DNA of 36,640 nucleotides, from the NCBI GenBank assembly GCA_946645685.1, contig CAMPCJ010000008.1:1-36640 (forward strand), written 5' to 3'. The notes under the pieces are model-generated. The model did no database searches, had not been told where the DNA came from, and saw nothing but the letters and a program-made list of their open reading frames with translations. A program made the position numbers and the translations under genes. Source of the stretch: an uncultured Clostridia bacterium. GTDB lineage: Bacteria > Bacillota > Clostridia > Oscillospirales > SIG627. Within the stretch, counting starts at the first letter, position 1. The number at the start of each line of letters is the position of its first letter. Shown piece after piece: positions 1 through 7,802 of the stretch.

Positions 1-884
1 GTGGCGTCGAAGATGGAGCCGGCGGTGGCGCCGATGATGTCGGAGGACACGATCTCATCTTCGTTGTACTCAAAGGACTCGGTGGCGGCAGCCTTCATGG
101 CGGCGTTGATGCCTTCCTTGGTCACGTCCTTGCCCTTCACCACGGCAATGAGGATGGTGGTGGAGCCGGTGGGGGTGGGCACGCGCTGCGCGGAGCCGAT
201 GAGCTTGCCGTTCAGCTCGGGAATGACCAGGCCGATGGCTTTGGCGGCGCCGGTGGAGTTGGGAACGATGTTGATGGCGCCGGCGCGGGAGCGACGGAGG
301 TCACCCTTGCGCTGGGGGCCGTCCAGGATCATCTGGTCGCCGGTGTAGGCGTGCACGGTGGTCATGATACCGCTCTGGATGGGGGCGTAGTCGTTGAGCG
401 CCTTCGCCATGGGAGCCAGGCAGTTGGTGGTGCAGGAAGCGGCGGAGATGATCTTGTCATCCTTGGTGAGGATGTTGTGGTTCACGTTGAACACAACGGT
501 GGGCAGGTCGTTGCCGGCGGGAGCGGAGATAACGACCTTCTTGGCGCCGGCGTTGATGTGCGCCTGAGACTTTTCCTTGGAGGTGTAGAAGCCGGTGCAT
601 TCCAGCACGACGTCCACGCCCAATTTGCCCCAGGGGCAGTTGTTGGCGTCTTTTTCGGCGTAGATCTTGATCTCCTTGCCGTTTACGATGATGCTGTCCT
701 CGGTGGCTTGCACGGGCAGACCGTAGCGACCCTGCGCGGAGTCATACTTCAGCAGATGGGCGAGCATCTTGGGGCTGGTAAGGTCGTTGATGGCGACTAC
801 TTCGTAACCCGCGGCGCCGAACATCTGGCGGAAAGCGAGACGACCGATGCGACCGAAACCGTTGATGGCAACTTTTACAGACAT
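1..884 (-). CDS. gap: Glyceraldehyde-3-phosphate dehydrogenase, type I (C-terminus cut by window edge)
   Basis: Glycolytic enzyme converting glyceraldehyde-3-phosphate, NAD+ and phosphate to 1,3-bisphosphoglycerate in the cytosol. The translation starts [15 protein letters not shown], the NAD-binding Rossmann loop, and carries the active-site motif [12 protein letters not shown] with catalytic Cys151. The phosphate-binding stretch with [19 protein letters not shown] and a later RVPTPTGS motif are also present. About 294 codons are inside the window; family members are usually about 335 residues, so roughly 40 C-terminal residues lie before position 1. The ATG at 884 follows an AAAGGAG site at about 900-894. 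It has its own sigma-A-like promoter and an unusual TGTGA-rich region upstream. Identification is very secure. Confidence 0.98.
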   Translation of the reverse strand, partial: MSVKVAINGFGRIGRLAFRQMFGAAGYEVVAINDLTSPKMLAHLLKYDSAQGRYGLPVQATEDSIIVNGKEIKIYAEKDANNCPWGKLGVDVVLECTGFYTSKEKSQAHINAGAKKVVISAPAGNDLPTVVFNVNHNILTKDDKIISAASCTTNCLAPMAKALNDYAPIQSGIMTTVHAYTGDQMILDGPQRKGDLRRSRAGAINIVPNSTGAAKAIGLVIPELNGKLIGSAQRVPTPTGSTTILIAVVKGKDVTKEGINAAMKAAATESFEYNEDEIVSSDIIGATAGSIFDA

Positions 885-932
885 GGTGATTTTCTCCTTT
901 GTTTTATAGTTTTACGAGTTTCTTGCGTAAAC

Positions 933-961
933 AGTATAAATGCTTTCCGGCAGAAATACAA
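933..961 (-). promoter_or_regulatory. gap promoter
   Basis: On the minus strand, TTGTAT (961-956) and TATACT (938-933) are separated by exactly 17 bp. They lie about 50 bp upstream of the gap start, which fits a vegetative sigma-A promoter giving a short leader. Confidence 0.75.
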
Positions 962-968
962 GGGAAAG

Positions 969-1025
969 TGTGATATTTTTTTACTTTTGTAACATTTGTG
1001 AAAAAACGCTTGTGAACTTCTGTGA
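969..1025. promoter_or_regulatory. Cluster of TGTGA half-sites upstream of gap
   Basis: Four plus-strand copies of TGTGA begin at 969, 997, 1011 and 1021. The last two are extended to TGTGAAC and are exactly 10 bp apart. They lie between the end of tatD and the gap -35 element. They are direct repeats, so they do not form the inverted pair expected for a Rex or CRP dimer. The regulator is unknown; only the sequence pattern is certain. Confidence 0.35.
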
Positions 1026-1057
1026 ACTTTTGTTTGGTTTTTGCGTGGGCGCGCCGC

Positions 1058-1843
1058 TTACAGGCCGAAAAAGCGGCGGGCGTTGGCGGCGGTGACGGCG
1101 AGGATCTCCTCGACGGAAACGCCCCGGAGCTCCCCCAGAAGGGCGGCGACGGCGTACGCTTTCCGGGAGTCGTTCCGGCTGCCCCGCCAGGGTACGGGCG
1201 CCAGGTACGGACAGTCCGTTTCCAAAAGGATGCGATCCGCCGGCACGGCGGCGGCGACTTCCCGAGGGACGCGGGCGCCCTTAAAGGTGAGGGAGCCGCC
1301 GATCCCGATGTACCAGCCCATATCCACCAGCTGCCGCGCCATTTCCGGGGAGCCGGAAAAGGCGTGCATCACCCCGGTCACGTCCCGGTGGGCGCGGATC
1401 AGATCAAAGCATTCCCCGTGGGCTTCCCGGTCGTGGACGCACACGGGCTTTTTCAGCTCCCGCGCCAGGGAAAGCTGGGCGGCGAAGACCGTTTTCTGCA
1501 CGTCCAGGGGGCAGTCGGGACCCTCCCAGTGGCGATCCAGCCCGATCTCCCCCACCGCCACCGCTTTGGGGTGGGCGAGGAGCGCCCGCAGCGCCCCTTC
1601 CGTATCCTCGTCCCAGGTCAGGCACGCTTCCGGGTGAACGCCGGCGGCGAAGAAGACGAAGGGAAAGCGCTCCGCCAGGTCACGGGAGGCACGGGAGGAG
1701 GGCAGGTCGCACCCCTGATTGACCACGCCCTCCACCCCGCAGGGGCAGAAGTCGCTTTTCTCCGGCAGGGCGGACAACAGGGAAAGACGATCCTCGTCGA
1801 AACGGGGATCGTCGTAATGGGCGTGGGTATCGAAGAGCGCCAT
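1058..1843 (-). CDS. tatD: TatD-family metal-dependent hydrolase (DNase)
   Basis: Predicted 261-residue TIM-barrel hydrolase of the TatD family; characterised relatives are metal-dependent 3'-5' DNases. Expected metal ligands are visible in order: HAH at residues 7-9 near the N-terminus, the GEIGLD motif with its Glu, a His in VCVHDREA, a His in GVMHAFSGS, and an Asp in LLETDCPYLAP. Length is typical. The ATG overlaps the stop of metG (TGATG), so translation is probably coupled, and the metG-tatD pairing is common in Firmicutes. The exact physiological substrate cannot be read from sequence. Confidence 0.93.
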   Translation of the reverse strand: MALFDTHAHYDDPRFDEDRLSLLSALPEKSDFCPCGVEGVVNQGCDLPSSRASRDLAERFPFVFFAAGVHPEACLTWDEDTEGALRALLAHPKAVAVGEIGLDRHWEGPDCPLDVQKTVFAAQLSLARELKKPVCVHDREAHGECFDLIRAHRDVTGVMHAFSGSPEMARQLVDMGWYIGIGGSLTFKGARVPREVAAAVPADRILLETDCPYLAPVPWRGSRNDSRKAYAVAALLGELRGVSVEEILAVTAANARRFFGL

Positions 1844-3780
1844 CAGCCGATGACGGCGCCGTTGGGCGTCTCGGGAGACAGGGTCAGAACGCGCAGCACC
1901 CCGTCCTTTTCGCTGGACAGGATCATCCCGTGGGACTCCAGCCCCATCATCTTCCGGGGCAGGAGGTTTTTCACCAGGACGAGCTTTTTGCCCACCAGCT
2001 CCTCCGGCTCGTAGAACTTGGCGATGCCGGACAGCACCTGCCGCTCCTCCGTGCCGATGTCCAGGCGGAATTTCAGCAGCTTTTCACTCTTGGGCACCTT
2101 TTCGCACGCCAGCACCTCCCCGCAGACCATGACCACTTTTTTGAAGTCGTCGATGGTGCAGGGCGCCTCTTTCGCTTCCTCTTCGGCGGCTTTTCTTTGC
2201 GCCTGCGCCTTCTCTTCCAGCTTTTTCAGCATCGCTTCCCCGTCGATGCGGGCGAAGAGCGGGGAAACGGGGGCGACGTCAAAGCCCTCCGGCAGACCGA
2301 AGGGGGCTTCCACGCCGGACAGATCCGCCCCGGGCGCCTCCCCCAGGGCTGCGGCGATCTTTTCCCCGGTCTGGGGCATAAAGGGGGTGATCATCACGCC
2401 GATGCGGCGGATGCCCTCCAGCAGGTTGTACAAGACCTCCGACAGACGCGCCTTTTTCGCCTCGTCCCGGGCAAGCACCCAGGGCTCGGTCTCGTCGATG
2501 TACTTGTTGCAGCGTTTGGCAAAGTCCATCACCGCCGCCAGCGCGTCCCCCACGTGGAGATCCTCAAAGCGGGCTTTTTCCGTCTCGAGAGCCGCTTTGC
2601 CGCAGGCGATGAGATCCAGATCCACCGGGTCGGTATAGGCGGCGGGACGGCGCACCTTTCCGTCGAAATACTTCGCCGCCATGGCGACGGAGCGGCTCAC
2701 CAGGTTGCCCAGGGTGTTGGCAAGGTCGCTGTTATACACGCCGATGAGGGACTCCCGGGTGATGGAGCCGTCGTTGGCGAAGGGCATCTGGCTGAGCAGG
2801 TAATACCGCACCGCGTCGGTGCCGAAATCCTCCGCCAGCTCGTCCGCGTAGAGGACGTTGCCCCGGGATTTGCTCATCTTATCCTCCCCGAAGAGCAGCC
2901 AGGGATGCCCCAGCACCCGTTTGGGCAGCGGCTCTCCCAGCGCCATCAGGATGATGGGCCAGTAGATGGTGTGGAAGCGGACGATGTCCTTGCCGATGAC
3001 GTGGAGATCCGCCGGCCAGTATTTCCGATACCTGTCGGAAGGATGATCCGGGTGGTAGCCCACGCCGGTGATGTAGTTGGACAGGGCGTCGATCCACACG
3101 TAGATCACGTGGCCGGGATCGAAGGAAACGGGAATGCCCCACTTGAAGCTGCTCCGGGACACGCACAGATCCTCCAGCCCCGGCAGGATGAAGTTGTTCA
3201 GCATTTCCGCCTTCCGGCTCTCGGGGGCGAAGAAGTCGGGGTGAGAGTCGTAATACTTTTGCAGCCGCTCGCTGTACTTGGAGAGCCGCAGGAAATACGC
3301 CTCCTCCCGGGCGTCGGTCACGGGTCTGCCGCAGTCGGGACAGACGCCGCCCTCCCCCAGCTGGGAAGCGGTGAAGAAGGACTCGCAGGGGACGCAGTAT
3401 TTGCCCTCGTAGCTGCCCTTGTAAATGTCGCCCTGCTCATAGAGCTTTTTGAAGATCGCCGCCACCGCCGCCTCGTGATCCGGGTCGGTGGTGCGGATGA
3501 AGCGGTCGTAGGAGATGTTCATGGAGTCCCACACCCGGCGGATCTCGCCGGCGACCCGATCCACGAACTGCTTGGGGGGGATGCCCTCCGCCTTCGCCTG
3601 CTCCTCGATCTTCTGCCCGTGCTCGTCGGAGCCGGTGAGATAGAACACGTCATAGCCCTGCATCCGCTTGTACCGGGCGATGGCGTCCGCCAGCACGGGA
3701 TCGTACACGTTCCCGATGTGGGGCTTCCGGGAGGAATAGGCAATGGCGGTGGTGATGTAATACGGTTTCTTCTGGTTCAT
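1843..3780 (-). CDS. metG: Methionyl-tRNA synthetase with C-terminal tRNA-binding domain
   Basis: Charges tRNA-Met with methionine. The 645-residue product shows the class I motifs HIGN (residues 21-24) and KMSKS (from residue 301). A zinc knuckle of C129, C132, C147 and C150 follows the connective region, and the C-terminal ~100 residues form an EMAP-II/Arc1p-like OB fold ending in SHGMILSS...GVLRVLT, as in many bacterial dimeric MetRS. An in-frame ATG exists 18 codons upstream at 3834, but it lies at or before the predicted transcription start. The ATG at 3780 is preceded by GAGGTG at a good distance and starts MNQKKPYYITTAIAY, so it is chosen. It forms an operon with tatD. Confidence 0.97.
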   Translation of the reverse strand: MNQKKPYYITTAIAYSSRKPHIGNVYDPVLADAIARYKRMQGYDVFYLTGSDEHGQKIEEQAKAEGIPPKQFVDRVAGEIRRVWDSMNISYDRFIRTTDPDHEAAVAAIFKKLYEQGDIYKGSYEGKYCVPCESFFTASQLGEGGVCPDCGRPVTDAREEAYFLRLSKYSERLQKYYDSHPDFFAPESRKAEMLNNFILPGLEDLCVSRSSFKWGIPVSFDPGHVIYVWIDALSNYITGVGYHPDHPSDRYRKYWPADLHVIGKDIVRFHTIYWPIILMALGEPLPKRVLGHPWLLFGEDKMSKSRGNVLYADELAEDFGTDAVRYYLLSQMPFANDGSITRESLIGVYNSDLANTLGNLVSRSVAMAAKYFDGKVRRPAAYTDPVDLDLIACGKAALETEKARFEDLHVGDALAAVMDFAKRCNKYIDETEPWVLARDEAKKARLSEVLYNLLEGIRRIGVMITPFMPQTGEKIAAALGEAPGADLSGVEAPFGLPEGFDVAPVSPLFARIDGEAMLKKLEEKAQAQRKAAEEEAKEAPCTIDDFKKVVMVCGEVLACEKVPKSEKLLKFRLDIGTEERQVLSGIAKFYEPEELVGKKLVLVKNLLPRKMMGLESHGMILSSEKDGVLRVLTLSPETPNGAVIG

Positions 3781-3837
3781 AAAGCACCTCAAACGCGACG
3801 CTTTGGGGAGCGCCGTTTCTTTCACGATACACATACT

Positions 3838-3865
3838 ATTATAGCCGACTCACACGGCTTTGCAA
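3838..3865 (-). promoter_or_regulatory. metG-tatD promoter
   Basis: TTGCAA (3865-3860) and a perfect TATAAT (3843-3838) have a 16-bp spacer on the minus strand. The predicted transcript would start near 3831, giving a leader of about 50 nt, too short for a T-box riboswitch. Confidence 0.75.
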
Positions 3866-3896
3866 GAGGGAAATGGACGCGCCCGCCGCCGGGCGC

Positions 3897-3923
3897 AAAA
3901 AAGCCGCCGTTACGGACGGCGGC
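3897..3923 (-). terminator. Intrinsic terminator after the CarD-like gene
   Basis: An 8-bp perfect stem, GCCGCCGT (3903-3910) with ACGGCGGC (3916-3923), has a 5-nt loop and is followed on the minus strand by six T (3902-3897). It starts 12 bp downstream of the CarD-like stop codon. Confidence 0.88.
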
Positions 3924-3934
3924 GAACGGGACGG

Positions 3935-4447
3935 TCAATCTTCCGACAAAAGCTTTTTCCAATCTGCTTCCACGGCGTCATAGGGCTTGCCCGTGACGTG
4001 GGCGATCTCGCTGAACACCAAGATCTCGGCGTCCCGGAGAAAATAGTCGTCCGTGGTATGCATATTCTTGCCGATCTTCGCCATTTCCTTTTTGTGGGCG
4101 AGGATGGACTTGATGAGCAGCAGCGCGTCCAGGCGATCCGGCGATCCCAGCGCCCGGCGGCTCTCCTCACTGCGCTTCCGGAAGTCCCTGTTCCAGGGGC
4201 AAGCCGTCTCTTTCGCCCGCTTCCTGAGAGAAGCGATCTCCTCCTTCGTGAGGAGCGGGCGCATTCGTTCGGTCAATTCCCCGTTGTCGCAGGGGACGAA
4301 GACCTTGGAGGAGCCGGCTTTGTAAAGAGGGGTAAGCGTATAATAGCGCGCGTCGCCCGCGCCCGTGTTCATGGTCACGACTTCGCCGACTTCGCAAACG
4401 CCCGCCTGACCGTAGCGCACCAGCGCCCCGGGTTTGTATGCCGTCAT
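3935..4447 (-). CDS. CarD/CdnL-family transcriptional regulator
   Basis: The 170-residue protein begins MTAYKPGALVRYGQAGVCEV and continues with YYTLTPLY and SSKVFVPCDN, the pattern of the N-terminal RNA-polymerase-interacting (Tudor-like) domain of CarD/CdnL/TRCF proteins. A Lys/Arg-rich helical C-terminal half follows (about residues 65-170), matching the DNA-binding helical domain of CdnL. Such proteins bind the RNAP beta subunit and stabilise open promoter complexes. The ATG at 4447 has an AAAGGAG site. It is a single-gene unit with its own promoter and terminator. The family call is good; target genes are unknown. Confidence 0.88.
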   Translation of the reverse strand: MTAYKPGALVRYGQAGVCEVGEVVTMNTGAGDARYYTLTPLYKAGSSKVFVPCDNGELTERMRPLLTKEEIASLRKRAKETACPWNRDFRKRSEESRRALGSPDRLDALLLIKSILAHKKEMAKIGKNMHTTDDYFLRDAEILVFSEIAHVTGKPYDAVEADWKKLLSED

Positions 4448-4525
4448 ACGCGCTCCTTTCTCTGGTTTCCAAGATGCAGCAACAAAAGATGGTCGGAATA
4501 AAAGGAAAATGATCCCTTCGAATAT

Positions 4526-4534
4526 AGTATAACA
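4526..4534 (-). promoter_or_regulatory. Candidate extended -10 promoter for the CarD-like gene
   Basis: The minus strand carries TGTTATACT (4534-4526), an extended -10 element of the TGn-TATAAT type, in an A/T-rich stretch about 80 bp upstream of the start. No good -35 hexamer is seen at 17 bp, consistent with an extended -10 promoter. Confidence 0.45.
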
Positions 4535-4681
4535 TAAATTAAAAGAAAAAGCATGGGAAAAAGTTCGACGAATTTTTCCACCGATTTTACAATTTTTTCG
4601 GAAGGATGCACAAATCTAAAAAGGCGGCTTTGGCGCTTTCGCCAAAAAAGCAAAATCGGGAACGGAGTTTACGAAACCCGC

Positions 4682-4710
4682 TTGCTTTTTCGGCGGAAAA
4701 AAGGTATAAA
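4682..4710 (+). promoter_or_regulatory. Promoter of the ceramidase-like lipoprotein operon
   Basis: TTGCTT (4682-4687), a 17-bp spacer and TATAAA (4705-4710) lie 57 bp before the first gene's ATG. The 320-bp gap from 4448 to 4767 holds this promoter and the divergent CarD-side element. It also contains a small GC hairpin (TTGGCG...CGCCAA, about 4630-4650) of unknown role; no gene is seen there. Confidence 0.75.
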
Positions 4711-4767
4711 GTATAGGTACAAAGCGGGATCCACGCGCAGGAGCGCACTTTTCGGGGAGGAGCGGAT

Positions 4768-6243
4768 ATGAAGCACAAAAGGATCGTAAAGCGCCTGGCG
4801 TTCTGGCTGGCGCTGACGTTTGTTTTATCCGGCTGTGCCGGCACGCCCGCTCCCGTAACGATTGCGCCCGCGCCGGAAAGCGCTCCGGCGACGGAAGAGC
4901 CCGCGCCGCCCCCCGGCGACACCTCCGGCTTCTGCGTGGGCGTCGGCAGGGCGGACATCACCCCGGAAAGCCCCGTGCCCCTGGCGGGGTACGGCAACGT
5001 GGATTACCGGATCTCCAAGCGGGTCCTGGATCCGCTGTATATTACCGCCGTGGCGGTGCGGGACGAGATCGGTGAGACCCTGATCCTTCTGAACATCGAC
5101 CTGGTCAATCTCAAGGGGGATCTTGCCGAGCGGGTGCGCGCCTTTGCCGCGGACGAGGTCGGCATAGCCCCGGATCACGTGATGACCAACTGCACCCACA
5201 CCCACTCCGCCCCCGCCCTGGAGTCCTCCGAGCCGGGGATCGACCGGTATAAGATCAAGTTTTACAAGGCGGTGAAAAGCGCCGCCGCAGACGCCGTGGC
5301 GGATCTGGACGCCTGCTCCGTCTTCATCGGCACCACGGAAACGGATCGGCTGAATTTCATCCGCCGCTACTATAAGACCGCGGGCTTCATCACCGACAAC
5401 GCGGACTACGGCACCGGGGAGATCACCGCCCACGAGACCGAGATCGATCAGGAAATGCGCCTCATCCGCTTCGTCCGGGAAAACCGGAAGGACATCGTGA
5501 TGGCGAACTGGCAGTGCCACCCCCACCGCACCGGCGGCTCGCAGAAATACGACGTGTCCGCGGACATCATCGGCGTCTGGCGCAAGGAAGCGGAAAAGGA
5601 TGAGGACGTTCTCTTCGCCTTCTTCCAGGGGGGCGCGGGAAACATCGACCCCTTCACCCGCATCCCGTCGGAGAGCCGCTATACGGACTATAAGGACATC
5701 GGCAAGGCGCTGAACGAGCATATGCAGGAGGGCTTGGCGCAGCTGCGGGAGATCGCTCCCGGCAGAGTGCGGGTCGCCACCGCCACCCTCACGGCGCCCT
5801 ACAACCACGCGGACGAGGACAAGCTGGAGATCAGCAAAAAGATCTATGAGGTCTTCCGGGGGGGCGACCGGGAAAAAGCCAGGGAAATGTGCAAGGAGGC
5901 GGGGCTTTCCTCTTACTTTGAAGCCGGCGCCATCATCGGCAGGGCATCCCGTCCCGAGACCGGGGAGATCCCCCTTGCCTGCTACGCCATCGGGGACATC
6001 GCCATCACCGCCGCGCCCTTCGAGACCTTCTGCCAATCGGAGCAGAAGACCCGGGCGGGTTCCCCCTTCGCCATGACCTTCAGCTGCGGCTACGCCAACG
6101 GGAGCCAGGGGTATCTGCCCGCGGCGGAATGTTACCAAAACCGGGGGTATGAGGTGGCGGTCACCCACTACGCCCGCCTCACCGCGGAAATGGTCGTTGA
6201 AAGCCATCTGGAGCTGCTGGCGGATCTAGCGGCAAACCCATAA
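4768..6243 (+). CDS. Ceramidase-fold lipoprotein, paralog 1
   Basis: A 491-residue lipoprotein: a signal peptide ends in LSGC with lipidated Cys23, followed by a Pro/Ala/Glu-rich linker (to about residue 50). The rest matches the neutral/alkaline non-lysosomal ceramidase N-terminal domain: VGRADITP, VPLAGYG, CTHTHSAP (H144, H146), NWQCHPHRTGG (H251), FQGGAGNIDP, an APFE motif and ANGSQGYLPAAECY. Zinc-ligand positions appear kept. At the place of the canonical GDVSPN nucleophile serine, this protein has Asp294. It should sit on the outer face of the membrane and hydrolyse an amide or ester substrate that is not known; true ceramidase activity is doubtful. First of a three-gene paralogous operon. 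The ATG follows a GGGGAGGAG site. Confidence 0.88.
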   Translation: MKHKRIVKRLAFWLALTFVLSGCAGTPAPVTIAPAPESAPATEEPAPPPGDTSGFCVGVGRADITPESPVPLAGYGNVDYRISKRVLDPLYITAVAVRDEIGETLILLNIDLVNLKGDLAERVRAFAADEVGIAPDHVMTNCTHTHSAPALESSEPGIDRYKIKFYKAVKSAAADAVADLDACSVFIGTTETDRLNFIRRYYKTAGFITDNADYGTGEITAHETEIDQEMRLIRFVRENRKDIVMANWQCHPHRTGGSQKYDVSADIIGVWRKEAEKDEDVLFAFFQGGAGNIDPFTRIPSESRYTDYKDIGKALNEHMQEGLAQLREIAPGRVRVATATLTAPYNHADEDKLEISKKIYEVFRGGDREKAREMCKEAGLSSYFEAGAIIGRASRPETGEIPLACYAIGDIAITAAPFETFCQSEQKTRAGSPFAMTFSCGYANGSQGYLPAAECYQNRGYEVAVTHYARLTAEMVVESHLELLADLAANP

Positions 6244-6286
6244 ACGAAATCGCGGACAGACGCGTGTTTGTAAGGAGGAGATACCC

Positions 6287-7744
6287 ATGAAAAAACGTTG
6301 GATCGCCCTTTTGGCGCTGCTTGCCCTGTTGCTGACCTGCTGCGGGCAGAGCGCGACCCCGGCGGGAACGGCGCCGTCGCAGACCGCGACGGGAACGGAA
6401 GACGGACCCCGCCCGGCGGCGGAGGGCTTTTGCGCCGGGATCGGCAGAGCGGACATCACCCCGGAGGCGGGGGTGCCCCTGGCGGGATACGGCAATGAGG
6501 AAAAGCGCCTGAGCGCCACCGTGCTGGATCACTTGTACGCCACCTGCGTGGCGGTGCGGGACGAGGCGGGCACCACCCTTCTGATGTTCAACTTCGACCT
6601 GATCAACCTGCGGGAGGACGTGCAAGGTCAGATCCGGAAGCAGGTGACCCGCGCCACCGGCGTGGAAGGGGAGAACATCTTCACCAACTGCACCCACACC
6701 CACTCCGGCCCCGCTCCCGAGATCGAAAGCCCCGCCGTTTCCGCGTGGAAGGCGAAGCTGTATAAGGGCGCTGCCGCCGCCGCCACCGACGCGCTGGCGG
6801 ATCTGGGCACCTGCACCATCTCCGTGGGCACCACGGAAACGGATCGGCTGAATTTCGTCCGGCGGTATTTCAAGACCGACGGCTTTGCCACCGACCACTC
6901 GGATCGGGGCACGGGGGACATCATCTCTCACGAGACCGAGATCGACCGTGAGATGCGGGTCATCCGCTTTACCCGGGAGGGGCAGAAGGACATCGTCCTC
7001 GCCAACTGGCAGTGCCATCCCCACCGCACCGGCGGCACCAATCTGTTCAACGTGTCCGCGGACATCATCGGCGCCTGGCGCAAGGAAGCGGAAAAGAGCG
7101 GAGAGATCATGTTCGCCTATTTCCAGGGAGGCGCCGGGAACGTCAATCCCCGCTCCCGCCTGAGCGAGGAAAATCCGGATTTCGCGGATTACAAGGACTA
7201 CGGCAAGGCGCTGAACAAGCACATGACGGACGCGCTGGAGAATATGAAGGAAATGGCGCCGGGGAAGGTGCAGATCGCCACCGCCACCATCACGGCTCCT
7301 CACAACCACGCCGGGGAGGAAAAGCTGGAGGCGTGCAAGGAGATCGTCCGGCTGTCCGGCGCGGGGGATCAGATCGAAGCGGAAAAGCTGTGCGCGAAAA
7401 ACGACGTGGAGTCCGTCTTTGAGGCGAGCGCCATCGTTTCCCATTCCAACCTGGGCGAGACCGGGGAGATCCCCCTTGCCTGCTACGCCATCGGGGACAT
7501 CGCCATCACCGCCGCCCCGTTTGAGATGTTCTGTCAGACGGAACGGCAGACCCGGGCGGATTCTCCCTTTGCCTTCACCTTCAGCTGCGGCTATTCCAAC
7601 AGCTCCCTGGGCTATATGCCCGCTTCGGAATGCTTTGCCAACCGGGGCTATGAAGTGGACGTGACCCGCTATGCCGCCGGCACGGCGGAACAGATCGCCG
7701 CCCGCCAGCAGGAGCTGCTGGTGGAATTGGCGGCAAACAAATAA
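6287..7744 (+). CDS. Ceramidase-fold lipoprotein, paralog 2
   Basis: A 485-residue protein closely similar to the preceding one. The signal peptide MKKRWIALLALLALLLTCC ends in a double Cys (C18/C19) that can serve as the lipobox. Shared motifs are GIGRADITP, VPLAGYG, CTHTHSGP (H137, H139), NWQCHPHRTGG (H244), FQGGAGNVNP, APFE and SSLGYMPASEC. The residue matching the canonical ceramidase nucleophile is Asn287. It starts 43 bp after paralog 1 with a strong TAAGGAGGAG site and no intervening terminator, so it is in the same operon. The long blocks shared with paralog 1 (for example the stretch TTETDRLNF) point to duplication in place. The substrate is unknown. Confidence 0.88.
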   Translation: MKKRWIALLALLALLLTCCGQSATPAGTAPSQTATGTEDGPRPAAEGFCAGIGRADITPEAGVPLAGYGNEEKRLSATVLDHLYATCVAVRDEAGTTLLMFNFDLINLREDVQGQIRKQVTRATGVEGENIFTNCTHTHSGPAPEIESPAVSAWKAKLYKGAAAAATDALADLGTCTISVGTTETDRLNFVRRYFKTDGFATDHSDRGTGDIISHETEIDREMRVIRFTREGQKDIVLANWQCHPHRTGGTNLFNVSADIIGAWRKEAEKSGEIMFAYFQGGAGNVNPRSRLSEENPDFADYKDYGKALNKHMTDALENMKEMAPGKVQIATATITAPHNHAGEEKLEACKEIVRLSGAGDQIEAEKLCAKNDVESVFEASAIVSHSNLGETGEIPLACYAIGDIAITAAPFEMFCQTERQTRADSPFAFTFSCGYSNSSLGYMPASECFANRGYEVDVTRYAAGTAEQIAARQQELLVELAANK

Positions 7745-7802
7745 GAAACCGAAACGCGGATTTTCCGAAAATGAAACGGCGTTCCCCTCAGGAGGAAAAC
7801 GC

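Noticed and set aside
969-1025. Rex or CRP operator upstream of gap
   Set aside because: The half-sites are direct, not inverted, so the standard dimer site is absent. Only the repeat pattern is reported.
3781-3834. Upstream ATG for metG at 3834
   Set aside because: It lies at the predicted transcription start. The added residues have no homology look, and the ATG at 3780 has a good ribosome site.
3879-3896. GC hairpin (GCGCCCG/CGGGCGC) as a second terminator
   Set aside because: It has no T-run downstream on the minus strand; the true terminator is the adjacent stem at 3903-3923.
1930-3996. Long plus-strand open frame (about 690 codons) opposite metG
   Set aside because: It is the antisense shadow of metG. 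GC-rich codon use leaves few stops on the other strand; the translation is His/Gly/Val-rich with no known motif.
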